From a virus, in IMG/VR virus record IMGVR_UViG_3300029915_000027, positions 1-61,267 of that record: a stretch of 61,267 bases of DNA. One strand, given 5' to 3'. The notes beneath the pieces are model-generated. The model was not told the origin of the DNA. It ran no database searches and worked only from the letters and a program-made list of their open reading frames with translations. Of this stretch, positions 43,423 through 52,340 are shown piece by piece. The first letter of the stretch is position 1; every line of letters starts with the position of its first letter. Made by a program: the position numbers and the translations under genes.

Positions 43423-46400
43423 ATGTTAGATCAAAACGTAGGGGGAGCGGTTAGTTCCGTTTCCCCACAAAACACTCAAAGTGATCCATTAGAAGGTGCT
43501 ACACCTGTTACAATGCATACGCAGTCCTCACAGACTACGCAGCAAAGTAGTGATCCTTTAGACGGTGCTACGCCTATTGGCGGTCCTAAGAAAGTAGATA
43601 GCCCTTTAATAGGCAGTGACAACGATAATCTTCCGACCATGTTAGGTAAGGCTGTAGCCGCACCTTTTGCTGGATTCGGAGCAGGGCTTCTTAGTACGGC
43701 TGCTGGTGCTTCTGATATAGTTCATGCTCCGCAAGGCGTTAGAGATACTTTACATGAGTATGCAGGAGATAATGAGAACACCTCTATAGGCGAGAAGTTT
43801 GGGTATGGTGGCGAGACTCTAGTAGAATTTCTATTAGGAGATGAGGCACTAAAAGGTTTATCACAATCTGACAAACTTAAAAAGATTTCAGATATTATGA
43901 AAACTCTTGAGAACTCTCCTATAACGCTATATGCTCTAAAAACAGGTGTCGAAGCATTAAAGGCTGGAGGCATACAAGGCGTACAAACTCTTATTCGCTC
44001 TGGTGGAGACACTGGACAAGCTGCTAAAGACGCCGGTGCAATGGCAAGAGCAAGTGCTGTTCTTGGACCAATAGGTGAAGAAGTAGGTTTATTAATAAAT
44101 AAGAGTGGCATATTAACAAAAGCCGCCGATACTTACAAGGCTTTATCAGATGTTAGTAAACAAAACGTAGCAGATACCGTGTCAAATGCTGTTAAAGGTA
44201 TCAAAGATAAGATTGATAGTATCTTTGACTGGCACAACGGCGCGGCTGAAGCACAAACAAAACAAGCCGCAACAGATTTACAAAAAGCTAAAGAGCAAGC
44301 CGCAACAGAAGCAGCACAAAGACAACGTGAACTAGAGGAACAACTAAAAGCTCACGAAGGAAGCTCGGCAGATAAGGCTAAACTAGCTAAGCAAGCTGCA
44401 CAAGAGGAAGCAGAACAGCGTAAACTAATAGCGGATCAACAGCGTACTAGAAGCGAAACACAAGCTGAAAAGTTGTTAAAGGCTCGTAACGATGCTGCTG
44501 AGAAAGCTAAAACCGATGCTACGCAAGCTGTGCATCAAGACTTAGCAACTAATTTACAAAAAAATGCTCCCGATTTGCCCGAAGGTGTAAAAGGTCCAGA
44601 AGATATAGCTGGTAATTTAAGCACTTTAATAAACACTGCTAAAGAAAATAATCACAAAGCTTATGACACAATGATTGAAGACGTTACTAGTAAACTAGAA
44701 GGACAAACAATCCCTAGAGATAATAGTAATACTTCTAATGCTGCTATTGAAGCATTAGGCAAACCTTCTCCCGCCGATACTCCTATACAAGCAGCGGCTA
44801 AAGCTGCTCGTAACGAAACACTAGAGCAAAGGACTAAGGAGCTTTTAGAGACGGCTGCTTATGGCGGTCCTTTAGAAAACGCAGAGAAGGGTGCCATTGG
44901 TCCTGCTGCTATAGTTAACAAAACCCCAGACGCAACTATTCAGGATTTATTAAACGAAAGAAAAGACGTAAGAGCCACGGCGCAAGCTATGGGTGAGAAG
45001 CATGGATGGCATGATCCAAATTATACTACTCTGCGAGATTTAATCAAAGGTATAGATGATGATGTAACTGCAATGGCGCAGCACACTAATAACCCCGAAG
45101 TAATACAACAAGTTGCAGATGCAAGAAAAGCCTATTTCGATAATAGTAGAGATTTAGAAACCACTACAGGCGAAAAATTAAACATAAATCCTAAAAACAA
45201 GGACAAAGCATTAGATGATGCTACTAAGTATGTAATAAATTCTCCTAACGCATTGGCTAGGATTGAACTTATTAGTCGTTTGGGAAAAACTGCTGGAATA
45301 GACGGTATAACCCCAATAGTATCTACTAAAATACGTCAACTTGCGGATTTAGCACAAGATAATCCAAAAGCTGCTTTAACTAGTTGGAACGCCATTAAGG
45401 ATGCTGTAAAAGATAGGCTATTTGGTCCCGAACTAAGAGCTAAAATAGACGGCATATTTGATGCACACTCTCAAGGGTTGGCTCACGTTGAAGATGCCTA
45501 TCAGAAAGCATTAGATGATGCAAAGGCCGAAAGAACATCTTCAACAGCTATAAACACACAAGCACGAACTAATACATTAGAAGATGCGGAAGCACGTCAA
45601 AGTGCAGCTAACCAAGGTGCGGATACAGAACATGCTACTACATTAGCCGATACTACTAAACAAAGAGAGATAGCAAAAATCACTAACCCTTTGATACAAG
45701 CACAGGACGTTGCACATGCTCAAACTGATTATGATGATGCTATGGCCCGTATTAATGATAAATTAGAACAAGCTAGAACCACACAAAAAGAAGACACAGC
45801 TAGTATTACTCCTAGATTCATGCAAGGTATAGAAGACGGAGCTACTAATCCTAACTTTCTACAAGGTGATATTCCTCTTGATGCTATCCGAAAAGCTAAA
45901 AGTGTTGCTGGTGACGATTGGCAAACTATAGCAGATGGTATCCACCAAAAGGTAATTCAAAATAGTAGTCCCGGTGGTAGATTTGATCCTGCTAAATACT
46001 TAGATTGGTACGAAAAAGTCAAACCAGATGTGTTTAATGAAGTGTTTAGCACACGCGATCCTGCTAGTTTACAAAAAGTCCAAAGTATAGTAAATGATAT
46101 TAAGGATACTGCTAGTGTTAAGAAATTAGCAAAAGCTGGTATCTATATTGGTACAGGTTTAGGCGGTGCTACATTAGGTGTCGGTGGCGGTGCCTTAGCT
46201 GGTTCTATAGCTAATACTGCTTTGCCGGGCAGTGCTGCTTTTGTAGCTCCTGCTATAAGCCGTGGTTTTGAAACTATTGTAGGAGCCATTGGTTTAACAG
46301 CAGGTCTTAAAGGTGTTAAGGACTTTGTGGAGTATGCTGCTAATCACCCTACCACTTGGAAGATAATTGGCGGCATCGGTAAGGCTGGTGAAGCTGCTTC

Positions 46401-46530
46401 TAAAGTAGTTAATAGTGATACTGGCAAAGCTATAGGAAAAGCTGCTAAAGTCTACGCTGGAGAACCTAGTAGGAAAGATTACCGAAGTAGCATCTATGCA
46501 GGAGCTGCAAGCGCGTTAGGGGGTAAGTGA
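43423..46530 (+). CDS. large internal virion / ejection protein (1035 aa)
   Basis: Mostly alpha-helical, rich in Ala, Lys, Glu and Gln, with a long coiled coil near residues 280-380 and several hydrophobic Gly/Ala segments near 70-110 and 905-960. No catalytic motif is seen. It follows the transglycosylase gene and probably forms part of the periplasmic ejection tunnel. The stop codon lies within a GGGGTAA-GTGA-TTACCCC hairpin (46520-46537). Confidence 0.75.
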   Translation: MLDQNVGGAVSSVSPQNTQSDPLEGATPVTMHTQSSQTTQQSSDPLDGATPIGGPKKVDSPLIGSDNDNLPTMLGKAVAAPFAGFGAGLLSTAAGASDIVHAPQGVRDTLHEYAGDNENTSIGEKFGYGGETLVEFLLGDEALKGLSQSDKLKKISDIMKTLENSPITLYALKTGVEALKAGGIQGVQTLIRSGGDTGQAAKDAGAMARASAVLGPIGEEVGLLINKSGILTKAADTYKALSDVSKQNVADTVSNAVKGIKDKIDSIFDWHNGAAEAQTKQAATDLQKAKEQAATEAAQRQRELEEQLKAHEGSSADKAKLAKQAAQEEAEQRKLIADQQRTRSETQAEKLLKARNDAAEKAKTDATQAVHQDLATNLQKNAPDLPEGVKGPEDIAGNLSTLINTAKENNHKAYDTMIEDVTSKLEGQTIPRDNSNTSNAAIEALGKPSPADTPIQAAAKAARNETLEQRTKELLETAAYGGPLENAEKGAIGPAAIVNKTPDATIQDLLNERKDVRATAQAMGEKHGWHDPNYTTLRDLIKGIDDDVTAMAQHTNNPEVIQQVADARKAYFDNSRDLETTTGEKLNINPKNKDKALDDATKYVINSPNALARIELISRLGKTAGIDGITPIVSTKIRQLADLAQDNPKAALTSWNAIKDAVKDRLFGPELRAKIDGIFDAHSQGLAHVEDAYQKALDDAKAERTSSTAINTQARTNTLEDAEARQSAANQGADTEHATTLADTTKQREIAKITNPLIQAQDVAHAQTDYDDAMARINDKLEQARTTQKEDTASITPRFMQGIEDGATNPNFLQGDIPLDAIRKAKSVAGDDWQTIADGIHQKVIQNSSPGGRFDPAKYLDWYEKVKPDVFNEVFSTRDPASLQKVQSIVNDIKDTASVKKLAKAGIYIGTGLGGATLGVGGGALAGSIANTALPGSAAFVAPAISRGFETIVGAIGLTAGLKGVKDFVEYAANHPTTWKIIGGIGKAGEAASKVVNSDTGKAIGKAAKVYAGEPSRKDYRSSIYAGAASALGGK

Positions 46531-46537
46531 TTACCCC

Positions 46538-46566
46538 TTGACAAATCTAATAGAGTTTGATATAAT
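46538..46566 (+). promoter_or_regulatory. consensus sigma-70 promoter for the wall-hydrolase gene
   Basis: TTGACA (46538-46543), 17-bp spacer, TATAAT (46561-46566), in the CCCCTTGACAAAT context. The ATG follows 8 nt after the -10 box. The GGAG ribosome site (46567-46570) lies upstream of the expected start, so it works only in read-through mRNA, not in transcripts from this promoter. The hairpin of the previous gene's end abuts the -35 box. Confidence 0.82.
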
Positions 46567-46574
46567 GGAGAAGT

Positions 46575-46979
46575 ATGTTAAGGCCCGATGATTTTCTTAA
46601 AGGACAACTTGTATTACAAGGCTGGAGATATGGACAAGAATACGGCGGTCATTTAGGACCGTGTTTAATAATGTCTTGTCTGGCTAACCGTCAACGTTTA
46701 GGTTGGGGTAGCTGGTTAGATATTATAGATAATATTCCTAAATACTCAGCAGAGCTAATACAGCCTATTGGCACACCCTCAGTATGGGAACCAAACTTTA
46801 CTCGTCTACTGCAAGAGGTAGACGCCATATATGATGGTACTAAAGACTATGCCAAGGGCGGAGTCTATTGGGCAGATAGTCGTAGAATAACAAATCATTG
46901 GTTTGTTGATAAGATTATAGGAAACCCCGATCAGCATCCACGAATAGGTGATATGAACACTCTATTCATTTATAAATAA
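46575..46979 (+). CDS. cell wall hydrolase, SleB-like
   Basis: 134 aa. The sequence GGHLGPCLIMSCLANRQRLG and YWADSRRITNHWFVDKIIGN, ending HPRIGDMNTLFIY, resembles phage SleB-like hydrolases. It probably cleaves peptidoglycan for lysis. It has its own strong promoter, and membrane genes follow. A second lysis enzyme (T4-type lysozyme) is on the minus strand at 53464. Confidence 0.65.
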   Translation: MLRPDDFLKGQLVLQGWRYGQEYGGHLGPCLIMSCLANRQRLGWGSWLDIIDNIPKYSAELIQPIGTPSVWEPNFTRLLQEVDAIYDGTKDYAKGGVYWADSRRITNHWFVDKIIGNPDQHPRIGDMNTLFIYK

Positions 46980-47001
46980 TGCAAAGCGCATAAGGAGTAT
47001 T

Positions 47002-47334
47002 ATGTTGGTAGAAATAGGCGTAGCTATAACAATGGCCTCAGTATACACTGAGGTTAAGTTTTGGCTACCGTTGCTTACAATTTTAGGAGTCTTATACAAG
47101 GGTTTCAAATGGCTTCAAACCAAGGCTTCCAAGCTAGAAGAGATTCACATTGGTGTTAGTGAGCTAAAAGGTGCGGTCAACCTACAAACGGCTCAAATTG
47201 TAACAGAAATCAAAGAACAGCGTAGTGATTTTAGGGCGTTTATCGCACCGATGTACGCTGTACAACTAGCTAAAGCCCGTCCTACTAGACCACGTAAAGA
47301 TACTAAGAGCACCAAAGACGCTTCAAACCCTTGA
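47002..47334 (+). CDS. small membrane protein, possible holin or spanin (110 aa)
   Basis: One clear hydrophobic segment (about residues 20-38, FWLPLLTILGVLYKGFKWL), then a helical amphipathic part and a basic tail. AAGGAG ribosome site. The position next to the wall hydrolase suggests a lysis role. The -35 box of the next promoter overlaps its stop codon. Confidence 0.65.
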   Translation: MLVEIGVAITMASVYTEVKFWLPLLTILGVLYKGFKWLQTKASKLEEIHIGVSELKGAVNLQTAQIVTEIKEQRSDFRAFIAPMYAVQLAKARPTRPRKDTKSTKDASNP

Positions 47335-47359
47335 CAAGTGGTTTAGTATGTGTTACAAT
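47331..47359 (+). promoter_or_regulatory. sigma-70 promoter for the metallophosphoesterase gene
   Basis: TTGACA (47331-47336), 17-bp spacer, TACAAT (47354-47359). A leader of about 20 nt with GGAGGGG precedes the ATG, so here, unlike several others, the start is an ordinary ribosome-site start. Confidence 0.78.
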
Positions 47360-47385
47360 ATGTTTAGAAGTAAAAATGGAGGGGA

Positions 47386-48684
47386 ATGTCAGATACAATA
47401 AACACATTAAGATATGATATAATTCAAGATGCCCGACGCTTACAAGGAATTACTGGTAACATACTTACCAGAGACTATTATAGAAAACATAGCAAGTTCG
47501 GCCCTCAAGAATGGACTAAATACTTCTCAACCTTTTCTGAGTTTTTAGAAGCTGTTAACCCGGCTGAGGTTCCTAATACTACTGAAGAAACAAAAATAGA
47601 ATACACACAAGACAAGTGTATTATCAGTTTGCCAAAAACTAACATACATACGCTAGACGAATTGTTAGCATATTGCGAAGTCGATAAGTCCTTATGGGAA
47701 GTTGATAGATTTATTTGCAATAAATGGGACATGGGTTACAAAGATGCTACCGGAACGGCTCAAGTACAACCGTTGTGGCAAGTAAAGGCGTTCTTACATA
47801 AGAAACAATATGTAGAAGATATTCGTAAAGAGATAGAAGATTTAAAAAACGAAGCTAAGGAGGCTGCTAAATGGCCTATTATTTGGAACGATTGTGCTAT
47901 TACAACACCTAGCGGTAATATGCTAGAACTTCTTATTCCCGATTTACATATTGGAAAGTTTGCTTGGTCGAAAGAAACAGGCTGGAAAGACTACGATACC
48001 GAGATAGCAGAAGAGACTTATATTCGTGCAGTAGAATCACTAATAGCGTCTACTAAAAACTACAAATTTGATGTGATAGTTTTAGGTGTTGGTAATGATC
48101 TACTACAAACTGATAACTTCAGAAGTGAAACATATAAAGGAACAATAGTAAGTTCGGATACTAGGTATCAAAAGGTTTATAAGACTGCTCGTAAAATGCT
48201 TTGTAGGACCATAGAAAGGCTAAGGGAATTTGCTCCTGTAATTGTTAAGGTGATACCGGGAAATCACGATACACAAACAGCTTTTACATTAGGCGACTCT
48301 CTTGAATGCTACTTTCATAACTATGGAGATGTAACTGTTGATAACGAGCCTACTCCACATAAGTTTATCAAGTGGGGAGACGTTCTGTTACTTCTGACGC
48401 ACGGTGACAAAGGTAAGAAAGACGATTACGGCATTTGGATGGCTACAGAAGACCCTATAGCTTTTGGAAATTCAAAGTTCCGTGAAATTCATATAGGACA
48501 CACGCATAAAACAAAGTTAGACGAAAAGTACGGCATACGTGTTAGAACTCTATCAGCGTTATGTCCGCCCGATGCTTGGCACAGCGAGAACCATTTTACC
48601 GGAAATCTTCGAGTTGCTGAGGCATTAGTCTGGAATAAAACAAAAGGGTTAATAGCACAGTTTTATCATACGGAGGTAGATTAG
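47386..48684 (+). CDS. calcineurin-like metallophosphoesterase (432 aa)
   Basis: The two-metal phosphoesterase motifs are in order: D186-x-H188 (IPDLHIG), G-N237-D238 (GVGNDLL), GNHD 292-295, H339-G-D (LLTHGDK) and GHTH 371-374. About 170 N-terminal residues form a separate helical part (RDYYRKHSKFGPQEWTKYFS) that may bind DNA. Related phage enzymes act as nucleases or phosphatases. The substrate is unknown. It has its own promoter. Confidence 0.88.
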   Translation: MSDTINTLRYDIIQDARRLQGITGNILTRDYYRKHSKFGPQEWTKYFSTFSEFLEAVNPAEVPNTTEETKIEYTQDKCIISLPKTNIHTLDELLAYCEVDKSLWEVDRFICNKWDMGYKDATGTAQVQPLWQVKAFLHKKQYVEDIRKEIEDLKNEAKEAAKWPIIWNDCAITTPSGNMLELLIPDLHIGKFAWSKETGWKDYDTEIAEETYIRAVESLIASTKNYKFDVIVLGVGNDLLQTDNFRSETYKGTIVSSDTRYQKVYKTARKMLCRTIERLREFAPVIVKVIPGNHDTQTAFTLGDSLECYFHNYGDVTVDNEPTPHKFIKWGDVLLLLTHGDKGKKDDYGIWMATEDPIAFGNSKFREIHIGHTHKTKLDEKYGIRVRTLSALCPPDAWHSENHFTGNLRVAEALVWNKTKGLIAQFYHTEVD

Positions 48685-48734
48685 TGGCAGTCAAAACTAC
48701 AATTAGCGTTCGGTAACGGCGAGAAAGGATTAAA

Positions 48735-48938
48735 ATGTTACGTGTTCCTGCAACAATGTACAACTCACACATTTGTGTTGGTGACGTGCTCAAAGGGGAT
48801 AATGGTAAATTATATATTATGCTAAAACGTGATCCTTGGAGTATATATGTATGTAGATACTACTGGTGGGATGAACTGTTTAATAAGATATTGTCAGTTT
48901 TTATGAGGAGAAAAGGTGACAACGGAAGCAACAAGTAA
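48735..48938 (+). CDS. small hypothetical protein (67 aa)
   Basis: Begins MLRVPATMYNSHICVGDVLK and has an aromatic middle (YVCRYYWWDELF) and a basic C-terminus. AGGA ribosome site. It overlaps the next gene by 23 nt. Function is unknown. Confidence 0.65.
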   Translation: MLRVPATMYNSHICVGDVLKGDNGKLYIMLKRDPWSIYVCRYYWWDELFNKILSVFMRRKGDNGSNK

Positions 48939-49317
48939 AGCAGACACAACAAACCCTAAAGATTTATTAGGTGCTCAAAAAGTAGACCTAAGCCAAGTTC
49001 TTCCCGTAGCGATGGCCCATGAAGCCCTTGCTATGATGGATGGTACGAGAAAGTATGGTTTTCGTAACTTTAGAGCAAAGAAAGTTCAAGCAAGGATATA
49101 TGTTGCGGCTGCTATGCGGCACATAACGGCATGGTTAGAAGGTGAAGACTTAGCGCAAGATTCAGGTATTCACCATTTAGGACACGCAAGGGCGTGTTTA
49201 GGAATCATTCTTGATTCAGAAGAGAATGGTACATTAATAGACGACAGAGTAAAGGGACCGTTTCCAGAAGTATTAGAACGGCTAAATAAGCAAATAAAAA
49301 ATACACAGGAGAAATAA
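48916..49317 (+). CDS. dATP/dGTP diphosphohydrolase N-terminal-like (DUF5664) protein
   Basis: 133 aa from GTG 48916 (AGGAGAAAAG upstream). The block NPKDLLGAQKVDLSQVLPVA...AMMDGTRKYGFRNFR...HLGHARACLGIILD is the DUF5664 pattern found in many phages, related to the N-terminal part of a dATP/dGTP diphosphohydrolase. It could adjust nucleotide pools. Function of the isolated domain is not established. A MazG-like enzyme is also encoded (52568). Confidence 0.75.
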   Translation: MTTEATSKADTTNPKDLLGAQKVDLSQVLPVAMAHEALAMMDGTRKYGFRNFRAKKVQARIYVAAAMRHITAWLEGEDLAQDSGIHHLGHARACLGIILDSEENGTLIDDRVKGPFPEVLERLNKQIKNTQEK

Positions 49318-49418
49318 TGGCTAAGAAAGAAGAGAAGAAAATGCCCTTTGGCAAAGAAAAGAAAGAAGACAAGAAAGAGATGAAGGGTAAAGAAAAAAAG
49401 AAAGAAAAGAAGAAGTAA
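49317..49418 (+). CDS. 33-aa lysine/glutamate-rich peptide
   Basis: ATG 49317 overlaps the previous stop codon (TAATG) after GGAGAAA. The product has only K, E, M, G, D, A, P and F (starts MAKKEEKKMPFGKEKKEDKK). Very small, and the composition could be chance in a purine-rich stretch, but the coupling and the ribosome site argue for translation. Function is unknown; it could bind nucleic acid. Confidence 0.5.
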   Translation: MAKKEEKKMPFGKEKKEDKKEMKGKEKKKEKKK

Positions 49419-49448
49419 CTATGGCTACACCTATACAATGGAGTAAAA

Positions 49449-49640
49449 ATGGCTCAAGTAGAGAAGTCTACAAAACCAAAAGTTAAAGAGTCGGAACAAC
49501 CGGAACGGCCATGCGGCTGCTCCGGTTGGAGCCAATTCGAGGATTGGGCCGGTATGAATTGGTTTCAATCCGAACCGCTTCAAGACGTTCCACAAAACAA
49601 GGGGGAGAATGGAAAACGATCTAAAAGGAGTGCAGACTGA
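49449..49640 (+). CDS. small hypothetical protein (63 aa)
   Basis: GGAG precedes ATG 49449. It begins MAQVEKSTKPKVKESEQPER, then PCGCSGWSQFEDWAGMNWFQ, and overlaps the next gene by 32 nt. A 21-codon frame at 49421 overlaps its start and may couple translation. Function is unknown. Confidence 0.55.
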   Translation: MAQVEKSTKPKVKESEQPERPCGCSGWSQFEDWAGMNWFQSEPLQDVPQNKGENGKRSKRSAD

Positions 49641-50334
49641 TTTATTAAAAACCGAATCTTGGCTTAAACAGCATGAGAAACTAATTATAGTTGTATTGAT
49701 CCTTTTAAGCAGTATATTTGTTGTGAATAAAGGTTTTAATATAATTGATAAGCATTGGGTTGATAAGACGAAAGCTGCACAAACTACACTACAAACACAA
49801 GAAAATACTAACAAAACGTTAGCGGAACAAGTACAAAGTGCTACCGAAAATTATCAGAATCAAGTGGCAGCTTTAACCGCACAGAACCAAATATTAGAAA
49901 ATGGAATCGTTTCTCGTGACAGTGGGCTAAAGGTACAGCAATTAAAAGACCAATCTGATACTATCCAACAGTTAACCAATAGAGTGAATCAGTTAGAAAC
50001 ACAAGGCAATGCTGTTGTTAGTAATGGAGGCATTACTTTAGATGCTACCCAAGCAAAAGAAACGGTAACTGATTTAGAAAATGTTCCAGTTCTTAAAAAA
50101 GACTTAGCAGACACGAATACCGAATTAACTGATAGACAGTATGAACTACAACTTTCGAGCGCATTGGTTAAAAACCAAGCCGCTTTAATTACTGGACTAG
50201 ATAATCAATTAGCAGACCAAACCAAAGAGTGTAAAGATGAAGTATCTACTATTAAGGCTCAAGCACGAAAGAGCAAGTTTAAATGGTTTGGTGCTGGCGT
50301 AATTGTTGGTTTCATTGCAGGTCATGTGTGGTAA
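49609..50334 (+). CDS. bitopic coiled-coil membrane protein, possible spanin (241 aa)
   Basis: A hydrophobic segment at about 24-43 (KLIIVVLILLSSIFVVNKG), a long periplasmic-type coiled coil (Gln/Asn/Leu-rich, about 55-215), and a second hydrophobic segment at the extreme C-terminus (WFGAGVIVGFIAGHVW). This topology could bridge two membranes like a unimolecular spanin, although it lacks a lipoprotein signal. GGGGGAG ribosome site. Confidence 0.6.
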   Translation: MENDLKGVQTDLLKTESWLKQHEKLIIVVLILLSSIFVVNKGFNIIDKHWVDKTKAAQTTLQTQENTNKTLAEQVQSATENYQNQVAALTAQNQILENGIVSRDSGLKVQQLKDQSDTIQQLTNRVNQLETQGNAVVSNGGITLDATQAKETVTDLENVPVLKKDLADTNTELTDRQYELQLSSALVKNQAALITGLDNQLADQTKECKDEVSTIKAQARKSKFKWFGAGVIVGFIAGHVW

Positions 50335-50342
50335 ATAGATTA

Positions 50343-50418
50343 GCCGCTGTAGCTCAGTTGGTAGAGCCTCGGTTTTGTAAACCGAATGTCGGGGGTTCGA
50401 GTCCCTCCAGCGGCTCCA
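50343..50418 (+). tRNA. tRNA-Thr (anticodon TGT)
   Basis: Standard cloverleaf: acceptor GCCGCTG/CAGCGGC, discriminator T, encoded CCA; D arm GCTC-AGTTGGTA-GAGC; anticodon stem TCGGT/ACCGA with loop TTTGTAA; T arm GGGGG-TTCGAGT-CCCTC. Confidence 0.95.
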
Positions 50419-50426
50419 TATAAATA

Positions 50427-50501
50427 GGGTTGGAAGCCAAACGGCGAGGCGTATGACTGTGGATCATACTTTAGTAGGTTCGACCCCTACCCTTCCCTCC
50501 A
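50427..50501 (+). tRNA. tRNA-His (anticodon GTG)
   Basis: Anticodon stem TATGA/TCATA with loop CTGTGGA gives GTG. T arm GTAGG-TTCGACC-CCTAC, encoded CCA. The acceptor GGGTTGG/CCTTCCC has two central T-T mismatches and there is no clear G-1, so it may be degenerate. Located 8 nt after tRNA-Thr. Confidence 0.75.
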
Positions 50502-50593
50502 ATTTAGTTATGAATATATTAACTAATCTGTGCCATTAGAAACGTTAGCGAAAGCTTCCACTAGTGACTACCATAATCGCGGTAGTATTTGTA

Positions 50594-50623
50594 GGGCATA
50601 CTTCGGTATGCCCATCATTTTTT
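50594..50623 (+). terminator. intrinsic terminator after the tRNA pair
   Basis: GGGCATAC-TTCG-GTATGCCC (8 bp, very stable TTCG tetraloop) followed by ATCATTTTTT. It ends the tRNA transcript. A smaller hairpin ACTACC/GGTAGT lies just upstream (about 50567-50587). Confidence 0.93.
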
Positions 50624-50652
50624 AGCTCTAAAATAGGAGAATAATATACATT

Positions 50653-52326
50653 ATGAGGTCAATAGACCCAAAGTTACTTACATTCGGATCGTTAGCTACG
50701 AGTGTAATAAATCAAAAATACGCACAATACCCTGAAAAAGGAGACAAACAAACATGGCCGGAAATTGCAAAACGAGTTGCTACAAACGTATTAAATGCTG
50801 TACCCGGAATAGAGCCAAGTTATAGAAAACAACTTATAGAGGAACTTACTTATCGTATAACTATTAGACAGATCATCCCCGGAGGCCGGTACCTGTACGC
50901 GGCTGGCAGACCCTACCACCAAGTCCAGAACTGTTTACTAATGCGTCCTGAAGACTCTAGGGAAGGATGGGCGCAAACCATGCAAGACTCTACCATGGCT
51001 CTAATGAGTGGGGCTGGCATAGGGAACGAATATTCGTTAATCCGCGAACGTGGGGCGCTAATTAAGAAGACGGGCGGGGAAGCTACAGGGCCATTGGCTC
51101 TAATGCAGATGGTTAACGAATCAGGGAGGTTTATTATGCAAGGCGGAAGTAGACGCAGTGCTATATGGGCTGGACTGGGTTGGGATCATCCTGATATAAT
51201 GGAGTTCATCCATGTTAAAGACTGGACACCAGAAGTAAGAGCACTAAAGGCAAAAGATTTCAATTTCCCTGCTACGCTAGACGGTACGAATGTTAGTGTG
51301 CGACTAGATGATAACTTTTTCTTAGCATACCATGATAAATCTCATCCAAAGCACGAATTAGCACAAAAAGTTTATTGGGAAACTATTAAGCAGATGCTAA
51401 AGACTGGCGAACCGGGCTTTAGTATCGACACTGGCGAGAACGCAGGTGAAACATTGCGGAATGCATGTACTGAAGTTACCAGTTATGATGATAGTGATAT
51501 ATGTAATCTAGGTAGTATAAACATGGCTCGTATAGACTCTCTACAAGATATGAGACAGTGCGTGTTCTTGGCAACTATGATGCTTGTAGCAGGTACATTA
51601 TACTCAGATATTCCTTATGCAAAAGTAGATTTGATTAGGACAAAAAATCGCCGTCTAGGACTTGGTTTAATGGGTATACATGAGTGGCTAATCACTCACG
51701 GAAAGCCCTATGGCCCTGACTCAGACCTCCAAGAATACCTCAAAATTTACGAAGAAAGTACGTCTTATGCTCATGCAATTGAAGACGATTGGGGCTTATC
51801 ACATTCTGTCAAAACAAGAGCCATAGCGCCTACGGGAACTATCGGTATCGTGGCAGAGACTACTACGGGCTGTGAACCGCTGTTCTGCGTAGCCTTTAAG
51901 CGTAGGTATTTGAACGGTCGCACATGGAACTATCAGTATGTTATTGAGACGGCTGCAAAGCGTCTAGTAGAAGAGAATGGGATCAATCCCGATTCAATTG
52001 AGGATGCCTATAGTATCTCTCCAGAGCGGCGTGTGGCATTTCAGGCATGGTTACAGCAATACGTTGACCACGGCATTAGCTCGACTATCAACTTACCCGC
52101 GTGGGGAAGTGAGGCAAATAATGAGGATAAGGTAAAAGAATTTGGTACAATGCTTCTTACATATTTACCAAAATTACGAGGAATTACTTGTTATCCCGAT
52201 GGTGCTCGGAGTGGACAACCCTTAACAGCCGTTAGTTATAAAACAGCTATGAAGCATACCGGACAAATATTTGTAGAATCTCAGGATATTTGTGATATTA
52301 GTCGTGGTGGATCGTGCGGAAGTTAA
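50653..52326 (+). CDS. nrdJ: ribonucleotide reductase, class II (adenosylcobalamin-dependent)
   Basis: 557 aa. Reduces ribonucleotides to deoxyribonucleotides for replication. Redox and radical residues fit the family: C94 (QNCLLMRPEDSR), C284 (SDICNLGSIN), and N270-A-C272-T-E274 around the radical site. RAIAPTGTIG and SSTINLPA are conserved barrel strands. The C-terminus has a single Cys (GGSCGS), a shortened version of the usual tail pair. No class I small subunit or class III activase is near, consistent with class II. No promoter is obvious upstream; a ribosome site TAGGAGA precedes the ATG. Confidence 0.92.
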   Translation: MRSIDPKLLTFGSLATSVINQKYAQYPEKGDKQTWPEIAKRVATNVLNAVPGIEPSYRKQLIEELTYRITIRQIIPGGRYLYAAGRPYHQVQNCLLMRPEDSREGWAQTMQDSTMALMSGAGIGNEYSLIRERGALIKKTGGEATGPLALMQMVNESGRFIMQGGSRRSAIWAGLGWDHPDIMEFIHVKDWTPEVRALKAKDFNFPATLDGTNVSVRLDDNFFLAYHDKSHPKHELAQKVYWETIKQMLKTGEPGFSIDTGENAGETLRNACTEVTSYDDSDICNLGSINMARIDSLQDMRQCVFLATMMLVAGTLYSDIPYAKVDLIRTKNRRLGLGLMGIHEWLITHGKPYGPDSDLQEYLKIYEESTSYAHAIEDDWGLSHSVKTRAIAPTGTIGIVAETTTGCEPLFCVAFKRRYLNGRTWNYQYVIETAAKRLVEENGINPDSIEDAYSISPERRVAFQAWLQQYVDHGISSTINLPAWGSEANNEDKVKEFGTMLLTYLPKLRGITCYPDGARSGQPLTAVSYKTAMKHTGQIFVESQDICDISRGGSCGS

Positions 52327-52340
52327 AATAGACCAAGAAA

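Noticed and set aside
49421-49486. 21-codon frame MATPIQWSKNGSSREVYKTK
   Set aside because: It overlaps the start of the 63-aa gene, is very short and has no clear ribosome site.
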